64,000 nucleotides of DNA from Pelagibacteraceae bacterium (lineage in GTDB: Bacteria; Pseudomonadota; Alphaproteobacteria; Pelagibacterales; Pelagibacteraceae), in contig JAGYIF010000002.1 in assembly GCA_018402735.1 (NCBI GenBank), positions 248,001-312,000 on the forward strand, read 5' to 3'. The translations under genes and the position numbers were made by a program. The notes below the pieces were generated by a model, which was not told the DNA's origin, ran no database searches, and saw only the letters and a program-made list of their open reading frames with translations. Positions 58,297 to 64,000 of the stretch are shown here, piece by piece (position 1 is the first letter of the stretch; every line of letters begins with the position of its first letter).

Positions 58297-59610
58297 TTAG
58301 TTATTAATCATAGTTCCAAATAGATTATTTTTTGTACAAGAATTAATGAACACTTCCGCCTCTGTTCCGGGAAAAGATTTAGTTCCTTCAATAAACACTG
58401 CTTGCATATACTCATTTCTACCAAACAGTTGATTACCTTTTTTTGTTATATTTTCTAATAGCACTTTTGTTTTTGTATTAATTTTACTTTCATTAAACTT
58501 CATTTGCAAATTAAAGAGTTTATTCTGCAAGATTTCTAGTCTTGTTTTTGCTATTTCTTTAGGTATTTGTTGATAATCAACCGCTGGTGTTCCTGGTCTT
58601 TGGCTATAAATAAACGAAAAGGAATTAGAAAATTTTACAGTTTCTACTAAATCCAATGTATCTTTAAAATCTTCTTCAGTCTCTCCTGGATATCCTACGA
58701 TAAAATCACTTGAAAATTCCATATTTTTTCTAACTTTTTTGAATTTATAAATAAGCTCTAAATAAAATTCTCTAGTATGTTTTCTATTCATCAAATTTAG
58801 AATTTTATTAGACCCAGATTGGACGGGTAAGTGCAGTTGCGGCATTAGTTTTTCTTCGTCTCTAAAAATATTAATTAAGTCTTCGTCAAAATCATTCGGA
58901 TGAGAAGTAGTAAATCTAATTCTTTTTAAATCCTGAATTGGAGAAATTTTTTTGATTAAGGAAGCAAGATTTATTTTTTCGTGTAAATAACCACTTACAT
59001 TTTGACCAAGAAGTGTAATTTCTCTAGCTCCATTATTAACTAGAGTTTTAATTTCGTTAATTATTTGATCTGGATGTCTAGAAAATTCTGGACCTCTTGT
59101 GTATGGAACAACGCAAAATTTACAAAATTTATCACAACCTTCTTGAATAGTAATAAAAGAAGAAACTTTAGATGATAAGTTTTTGTAGTACTCTAATGAA
59201 TCAAATTTTTCAGATACATTCAAATCTGTATTAAAAGTTTTTTTTTGTCCTTCTAAATAGTTTTTTATTAAATTTGGCAAAGTATGATAGGCTTGCGGTC
59301 CCACAACAATATCTACAAAATCACTTTTTTCAAATACAATTGAAGACTCTGCTTGTGCGACACATCCTGCTAATACAAAAATTGGCTTTTTATTTTTGCC
59401 TCTTAAAATTTTTTTAATTTTTCCAATATCTGAATAAACTTTTTGGGTAGCCTTTTCTCTTATATGGCAAGTATTAAATATAAAACAATCAGCTGACTCT
59501 ATCTCACTAACTTTTGTAAAATCAATAGAGGACATTAAATCAGAAATACGATTAGAATCGTATTCATTCATTTGACATCCGAAAGTTTTTATAAAAAAAT
59601 TTTTAGACAA
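58297..59610 (-). CDS. miaB: tRNA-2-methylthio-N6-dimethylallyladenosine synthase MiaB
   Basis: Radical-SAM methylthiotransferase of 437 residues acting at A37 of tRNAs. The N-terminal cluster cysteines are in TFGCQMNEYDS, FNTCHIREKA and VLAGCVAQAE. The radical-SAM cluster is CDKFCKFCVVPYTRGPE. A TRAM domain closes the protein. It abuts fur (upstream) and phoH (downstream) with no gap. Confidence 0.95.
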   Translation of the reverse strand: MSKNFFIKTFGCQMNEYDSNRISDLMSSIDFTKVSEIESADCFIFNTCHIREKATQKVYSDIGKIKKILRGKNKKPIFVLAGCVAQAESSIVFEKSDFVDIVVGPQAYHTLPNLIKNYLEGQKKTFNTDLNVSEKFDSLEYYKNLSSKVSSFITIQEGCDKFCKFCVVPYTRGPEFSRHPDQIINEIKTLVNNGAREITLLGQNVSGYLHEKINLASLIKKISPIQDLKRIRFTTSHPNDFDEDLINIFRDEEKLMPQLHLPVQSGSNKILNLMNRKHTREFYLELIYKFKKVRKNMEFSSDFIVGYPGETEEDFKDTLDLVETVKFSNSFSFIYSQRPGTPAVDYQQIPKEIAKTRLEILQNKLFNLQMKFNESKINTKTKVLLENITKKGNQLFGRNEYMQAVFIEGTKSFPGTEAEVFINSCTKNNLFGTMINN

Positions 59611-60051
59611 TTATTTTTTTTTTTTGCAATATAATTCAAGTCTATGATCGACAAGATCAAAACCAAGCCTACTAGCAATTTTTATTTTAAGTTTTTCAAT
59701 TTCCTCATCAACAAACTCTATAATTTCTCCTGAATTCACATCTATTAAATGATCATGATGAGTCTCTGTAACTGCTTCATACCTTGACTTACCAGCTTTA
59801 AACTCGTGCTTATCAATAATATTTGCTTCTTCTAGTAATTTTACAGTTCGATACACAGTCGCGATACTAATTTTTTTATCAATGGTAATGGCTCTTTTGT
59901 GTAATTCATCGACATCCGGATGAAATTTTGTATCTGCAATCGTTTCTTCTAATAGTTTTACTATTACTTTTCTTTGGTCTGTTAGCCTAAGGCCCTTGTT
60001 AATACATTTTTGCTCTAAATTAACAGCGAATGGAGAGGTTTTATTTAGCAT
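59611..60051 (-). CDS. fur: Fur/Mur family metalloregulator
   Basis: A winged-helix repressor of 146 residues controlling iron or manganese genes. GLRLTDQRKVIVKLLEE and ISIATVYRTVKLLEEANII form the DNA-binding domain. The metal site is ETHHDHLIDVNSGEIIEF. The CxxC pairs for structural zinc in enterobacterial Fur are absent, as is usual in alphaproteobacterial Fur/Mur. It lies 1 nt after tsaB, where rimI would normally intervene. Confidence 0.92.
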   Translation of the reverse strand: MLNKTSPFAVNLEQKCINKGLRLTDQRKVIVKLLEETIADTKFHPDVDELHKRAITIDKKISIATVYRTVKLLEEANIIDKHEFKAGKSRYEAVTETHHDHLIDVNSGEIIEFVDEEIEKLKIKIASRLGFDLVDHRLELYCKKKK

Positions 60052-60052
60052 G

Positions 60053-60619
60053 TTATAAATTCATCTCGTACATTGGATTTAAATCTTTTTTATAAAAAAG
60101 TTTTTTTTGAATGAGGGTTTCAACTTCTTTAAAACCATAAACAAAGGGAACTATATTTTTTTTAAAAATACCATTGTATTCGTAATTAGAAACAACTTTA
60201 TTATTACTTATAATTCTATCAAATTCATCCATTTTAATCTCCTTGAACTTAGATTGTAAGCTTAAAAACTTTTTGTTGAAATACATAATCATATAAGCTG
60301 CGATTTTTTTATTTGTTTTAACGATGCTCCATAAATCATCATTACAAAATCCTGCAATTTTAATCGATTTAATAAGAGACAAAACCTTTAAACAAGATAA
60401 AATATTACGAATACCCACAAAACTTCCTGGTCCAAGATTAACAAGCAACAGTCTTGCTTCATCGACGTTGATATCATTTTTTTTTAATATTTTACTAAAA
60501 TCTTTTGAAAAATTATCACTTTTTAAATAATCTTTAACTTTAATAGTTTTCTTTTTGTTAATATTTGAGGTGATTATTAATGAATTTAGAGTAGAATCCA
60601 CTGATATAAATTTTAACAT
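60053..60619 (-). CDS. tsaB: tRNA threonylcarbamoyladenosine synthesis protein TsaB
   Basis: ASKHA-fold scaffold for t6A synthesis, 188 residues, working with TsaD and TsaE. It begins MLKFISVDSTLNSLIITS and keeps LVNLGPGSFVGIRNILSCLK, the conserved GPGSFTG(L/I)R-type segment. It is shorter than the E. coli protein and divergent at the C-terminus. Its ATG overlaps the divergent deacetylase ATG within a single CATG. Confidence 0.88.
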   Translation of the reverse strand: MLKFISVDSTLNSLIITSNINKKKTIKVKDYLKSDNFSKDFSKILKKNDINVDEARLLLVNLGPGSFVGIRNILSCLKVLSLIKSIKIAGFCNDDLWSIVKTNKKIAAYMIMYFNKKFLSLQSKFKEIKMDEFDRIISNNKVVSNYEYNGIFKKNIVPFVYGFKEVETLIQKKLFYKKDLNPMYEMNL

Positions 60620-61649
60620 GACTTTAAAAAAATTTTATTTCTATATCTTATTTTTACTTTTTTTATTGCCTTCCAAAAGCTTTGCGGAAAATTTAAAAGA
60701 AAAAGGCATTATATCCTTAATGTACCATAGATTTGAAGAAAACAAATATCCGACAACTAATATAAAAACAAATGACTTTAAAAAGCAAATTGAGCTCATA
60801 AAAGATGCAAAACTTGAATTTATAGGAGTTGATCAGCTATTAAAAATCTTAGTAGACAAAGAGCCATATGCAAATAAAAAGATTTTATTAACTATCGATG
60901 ATGCTTTTGAATCTTTTTACAAAAATGCGTGGCCAATTTTAAAAGATAAAAAAATTCCATTTATTCTTTTTGTTAGTACTCGAGAAGTTAATGCAAAACA
61001 TCCCAATTATATGACGTGGGATCAAATTCGAGAAATACACCAATCTAAAATTGGTACTATAGGTGGGCACAGTTTTAGCCATGAATATTTGGTTGATTTT
61101 ACAAAAGAAGATATAATTAAAGATATTCAAAAATCCCATGATGATTACATAAAAGAACTGGGGAGTGTTCCTAAAATATTTTCATATCCCTTTGGTGAAT
61201 ATAGTAATGAAATAAAAAAAATTGTTGTTGATTTTGGTTATAAGTTGGCATTTGGACAACACTCAGGGGTTATTCATCAAAATGAAGATATGTTTGAACT
61301 TCCAAGATTTCCAATCAATGAGGCTTATGGAAAAATAGATAGATTTAATTTTTTACTAAATACAAGTCCTTTGCCGCATAAGTTTAACAAACCTGAAGAC
61401 AAGTTACTTACTAATAATAATCCACCAAATATAGAAATTGAATTTTTAATGAACGTTAAAAATATAAATTGTTTTAGCAATGAAGGTGATCAATGGGGCC
61501 CAAGTGAAGTAACTTTTTTAGACGATAATTGGATTAGAATTATTTTAAAGAAAAAATTTGAGTCAAGAAGAGGAAAATTTAATTGTACTATGCAATTAAA
61601 CGACGGCAGTTGGGGTTGGTTTGGAAGGCAGTTTGTTATTAACAATTAA
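60618..61649 (+). CDS. Polysaccharide deacetylase family protein
   Basis: A secreted protein of about 343 residues with a signal peptide (MTLKKFYFYILFLLFLLPS, cut near SFAEN). The NodB-like domain has the catalytic Asp in LLTIDDAFESFYK and the metal histidines in GGHSFSHEYL, followed by FSYPFGEYSNEI. It likely deacetylates a cell-wall or surface glycan. The start is the ATG at 60618 because the signal peptide begins there; an upstream in-frame extension lies inside tsaB antisense. It overlaps the convergent glucosaminidase by 4 bp. Confidence 0.87.
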   Translation: MTLKKFYFYILFLLFLLPSKSFAENLKEKGIISLMYHRFEENKYPTTNIKTNDFKKQIELIKDAKLEFIGVDQLLKILVDKEPYANKKILLTIDDAFESFYKNAWPILKDKKIPFILFVSTREVNAKHPNYMTWDQIREIHQSKIGTIGGHSFSHEYLVDFTKEDIIKDIQKSHDDYIKELGSVPKIFSYPFGEYSNEIKKIVVDFGYKLAFGQHSGVIHQNEDMFELPRFPINEAYGKIDRFNFLLNTSPLPHKFNKPEDKLLTNNNPPNIEIEFLMNVKNINCFSNEGDQWGPSEVTFLDDNWIRIILKKKFESRRGKFNCTMQLNDGSWGWFGRQFVINN

Positions 61650-62791
61650 ACAACGTTAGGTTTTTTCTTTCTAGACAAAACTGAATCATCAAAATCAGTT
61701 AGTGAATTTTGTTCAATAATTTTTTTTAATCTGTACGAATACTCGTAGCCAATTTCAGAATATTTGTCTAAATATTTAGTCAATTCTAGTCCTAAAATTT
61801 TATTATTATTTTTTCTTTGCATAGCTCTAGTTTCTCTAAATTCTTGATAATTAGAATGAGTATTTAAATTCCATTTGTATGAGGAAACAGATGCTCTTAT
61901 GATTTTAAAACTTGTTACCTCAAAATTGGCCTCTTCATCTCTCTCATTGGGAATGATACCTTTTCCCTTTTTCCATGTTCTGGCGCCATAAAGCGAGTTA
62001 CCTTCTAATGCAAATCTAGATGTGCCCCAGCCACTTTCATAAGCCGCTTGGGCCAAGGCGATAGAGGGAGGAATAATATCCATTCTTATTTTTAATTCTT
62101 CAATACTTTTGTCTGTTATTTTGTATTGCACGAATTTTTCATTGAGCCACTGCTGCTCGGCTTCGTTTAAGCTTTTTTCTCTTAATATTTGGCTTAGATA
62201 TTCTCTGTCTTGAGTTATTTGTTCATTTTCATAAAGAATTATAGGTAAAATGACTTTTATAAATAATCTTTTTCTATCAGCTATATTATCTATTTGGGCT
62301 ATGCCCGTGGGCAATTTTGACAAAAAAATAGGCTCAACTGCTTTTCCATCACGTATATCTTTTAAATTATAATTTTCTTCCTCAAATAAACTTATTATTG
62401 TTCTTGCATCAATATTATTTCCAAAACCAAGCATTTGCTTATCTGAAAATTCAGATGGCTTTTCTATTGGTGCTTGAATTTTTGGCGTTTTGTTAAAATT
62501 TAATAAATTTTGATCAATAGCAAGAACGTCATCTTTTGAATAATTATTCACAATCAAAGCTTTGTCTCCTGCAATTTTTGCATAATTTGTATTATTAAAA
62601 CTGGGACGAAAAAGAATTGCAAAAAGAATCAAAGTAATAACCCCTCCTTTTGCGTAGGGAAGATTGTAATGCTTGCGTAAGTGATTATCTAATTTTTTTG
62701 AAGATTTTCCGAGAACATAGGTGTTAAATTTATAAAAAATATCAATAAACTTGATAAACTTTATAAAATTAATTTTTATATCTTGAAACAT
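61646..62791 (-). CDS. Bax-like glucosaminidase-domain membrane protein
   Basis: A protein of 381 residues with one membrane segment (about 51-66, GVITLILFAILF) and a C-terminal domain of the Bax/mannosyl-glycoprotein endo-beta-N-acetylglucosaminidase type. The domain shows MDIIPPSIALAQAAYESGWG with the catalytic Glu, then SRFALEGNSLYGARTW. It probably cuts peptidoglycan glycan strands. The middle region (about 90-200) is not recognised. Convergent with the deacetylase, which may act on the same polymer. Confidence 0.85.
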   Translation of the reverse strand: MFQDIKINFIKFIKFIDIFYKFNTYVLGKSSKKLDNHLRKHYNLPYAKGGVITLILFAILFRPSFNNTNYAKIAGDKALIVNNYSKDDVLAIDQNLLNFNKTPKIQAPIEKPSEFSDKQMLGFGNNIDARTIISLFEEENYNLKDIRDGKAVEPIFLSKLPTGIAQIDNIADRKRLFIKVILPIILYENEQITQDREYLSQILREKSLNEAEQQWLNEKFVQYKITDKSIEELKIRMDIIPPSIALAQAAYESGWGTSRFALEGNSLYGARTWKKGKGIIPNERDEEANFEVTSFKIIRASVSSYKWNLNTHSNYQEFRETRAMQRKNNNKILGLELTKYLDKYSEIGYEYSYRLKKIIEQNSLTDFDDSVLSRKKKPNVV

Positions 62792-62808
62792 ACTTTAAAT
62801 TTTCAAAT

Positions 62809-63348
62809 TTATTCTAAGTTTACCGCTGTAACGGAATGTACTTCTGGAACATAGTGTTTGATCATACGTTCAACCCCTTGTTTTAATGTAACAACTGAAC
62901 TTGGGCAACCAGCACAACTACCTTTTAACATAACTTCAGCTACTCCATTTTTGTAAGATTTTAACTGAATGTCTCCTCCATCTCTTGCAACCGCAGGCCT
63001 AATTTTTTCATTTAATACCTCTTCTATTTTTCGAGAAATATCATCTTTAAAATTTGTGGTCTTCTCAAATGAAAATGGTTTAAAATTAGTTCCAATTTCT
63101 TCGCCCAAGATGCTAAGGATGTCTTCTTTAATTTCATTCCAGTTCTTATTCTGAGATTTTTTGATAGTTATAAAATTTGTGTCGATATAAATTAATTCAG
63201 ATAAGTTTGCTGAAAACAATTTTTCTGCAAATTTAATTCCAGAGCACTCATCTAATGATTTTATTTCTTTTGATCCACTAGATGCTAAATCGAATTCAAA
63301 AACAAATTTTTTTGACTCTGGGTTCGGCGTGTCTGTTACATTAATCAT
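62809..63348 (-). CDS. Nfu-type Fe-S cluster carrier
   Basis: A 179-residue protein with an N-terminal Nfu_N domain (TDTPNPESKKFVFE) and a C-terminal NifU-like domain with the cluster motif GSCAGCPSSVVTLKQGVE. It transfers [4Fe-4S] clusters to targets, and MiaB in this window is a plausible client. It follows usp by 63 bp, as in other alphaproteobacteria. Confidence 0.93.
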   Translation of the reverse strand: MINVTDTPNPESKKFVFEFDLASSGSKEIKSLDECSGIKFAEKLFSANLSELIYIDTNFITIKKSQNKNWNEIKEDILSILGEEIGTNFKPFSFEKTTNFKDDISRKIEEVLNEKIRPAVARDGGDIQLKSYKNGVAEVMLKGSCAGCPSSVVTLKQGVERMIKHYVPEVHSVTAVNLE

Positions 63349-63411
63349 AAATTTAAATAATTCTATATCGAATCATTTTAACCCAATTAAAATTCAATTG
63401 AAACTTAGTAA

Positions 63412-63873
63412 TTAAGCAATTAAATCAATATCTTTTTCTCTAAGAGAGCCAGGTACAATAACAATAGGTATGGTTAAATCTTTGATCTTTTTTCCTGTTA
63501 AAGCTTTAATTAATGGCCCTGGATCTTCGCTATTTGGTGTAGAGGCTAAAACAAGAAATCGGATATTTTGATCTTCTCTAATTAGTTTTAACAATTCATC
63601 GGCTCGATCTCCAATTTTAATAATGATTTCACTTTCTATATTAAATCGGGTTTTAATTTTTTGTGACCAAATTCTACAAAGTTTTTTTGCTTTACTCGTC
63701 TCTTCTTGTTCAATTAAATTTTCTATTCTTGCCCACTGCGCATTAATTGCTGGATCAACAATGTACAGTAAGGACAATTGTCCGTCGGTATGAATGGCTC
63801 TATTAGCTGCAAAGTAGACTGCATTTTCAAATTCTTTACTTTCGTCAACTACTATTAAGAATTTTTTTTTCAT
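63412..63873 (-). CDS. Universal stress protein (UspA family)
   Basis: A single-domain UspA-like protein of 153 residues: FLIVVDESKEFENAVYFAAN at the start and LTIPIVIVPGSLREKD at the end. The ATP-binding glycine motif is weak or absent, so it may not bind ATP. The ATG overlaps the upstream trpS stop as TAATG. Confidence 0.85.
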   Translation of the reverse strand: MKKKFLIVVDESKEFENAVYFAANRAIHTDGQLSLLYIVDPAINAQWARIENLIEQEETSKAKKLCRIWSQKIKTRFNIESEIIIKIGDRADELLKLIREDQNIRFLVLASTPNSEDPGPLIKALTGKKIKDLTIPIVIVPGSLREKDIDLIA

Positions 63874-64000
63874 TATGCCAATCCTACTATTTCTTTTATC
63901 TCTTTTAGATTCTTATTTGCAACTAAATTTGCTTTCATTTTTCCATTTTCAAGAATTTTAATTAAAAAATCTTTATTAGATTTAAATTTTTTAATTTCTT
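63873..64000 (-). CDS. trpS: Tryptophanyl-tRNA synthetase, C-terminal fragment
   Basis: The minus-strand frame that enters from the right edge reads to a TAA at 63875-63873. The visible 42 residues include NKDFLIKILENGKMKANLVA and end LKEIKEIVGLA, which fits the TrpS C-terminus. The order trpS-usp-nfu is common in alphaproteobacteria. Only the tail is visible, so the call rests partly on context. Confidence 0.65.
   Translation of the reverse strand, partial: EIKKFKSNKDFLIKILENGKMKANLVANKNLKEIKEIVGLA

Overview
The window is a gene-dense, strongly AT-rich piece (roughly 30% G+C judged by eye, not counted) of a streamlined alphaproteobacterial chromosome. The gene orders tsaB-fur-miaB-phoH-ybeY-corC-lnt-metK-trmB-nusA-infB-rbfA-truB-rpsO-pnp, dnaA-rpsT-mutM-ubiE-ubiB-coaBC-dut, chvI-chvG-ahcY-tsaE-amgK-murU and fabA-fabB-fabI, together with RegB/RegA and an alpha-type Fur lacking the usual CxxC pairs, all point to Alphaproteobacteria. 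Tiny intergenic gaps, TAATG and ATGA start/stop overlaps, rare Shine-Dalgarno sequences and missing members of normally conserved operons suggest a marine SAR11-like or HIMB59-like lineage. That placement is an inference. No tRNA, rRNA, insertion sequence, prophage or CRISPR array was seen.

Layout. 1-7.4 kb: end of an aldo/keto reductase, glutathione synthesis (gshA-gshB), a class III aminotransferase, a DUF1330 protein, an AlkA-like glycosylase, an EamA exporter, msrA and a rhodanese. 7.5-11.5 kb: an RND efflux pair. 11.5-19.2 kb: a lytic transglycosylase lipoprotein, VanZ, cutA, gpmA, a muramate recycling pair (amgK, murU), tsaE, ahcY and the ChvG/ChvI two-component system. 19.2-24.6 kb: polA, an ABC ATPase next to bioY, a DUF6314-like protein and regA.

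24.6-29 kb: a polyamine operon (ornithine-type decarboxylase, deoxyhypusine-synthase-like protein, N-carbamoylputrescine amidase, agmatine deiminase). It follows a structured leader that resembles the alphaproteobacterial speF RNA motif, and it lies between regA and regB. 29-36 kb: regB, gyrB, recF, dnaN, dnaA. 36-45 kb: rpsT, mutM, then ubiE-ubiB-coaBC-dut-moeB-like-SH3 and the fatty acid genes fabA-fabB-fabI.

45-64 kb: a long minus-strand run of translation, RNA and envelope genes from trpS and usp down to pnp, interrupted by one plus-strand polysaccharide deacetylase. The most notable observations are: trmB split by a one-base shift in an A11 tract; the leader and unusual gene set of the polyamine operon; an RND adaptor with no coiled-coil hairpin; a terminator-like hairpin 13 nt before the nusA start; and the loss of rimP, ylxR and rimI from otherwise conserved gene strings.
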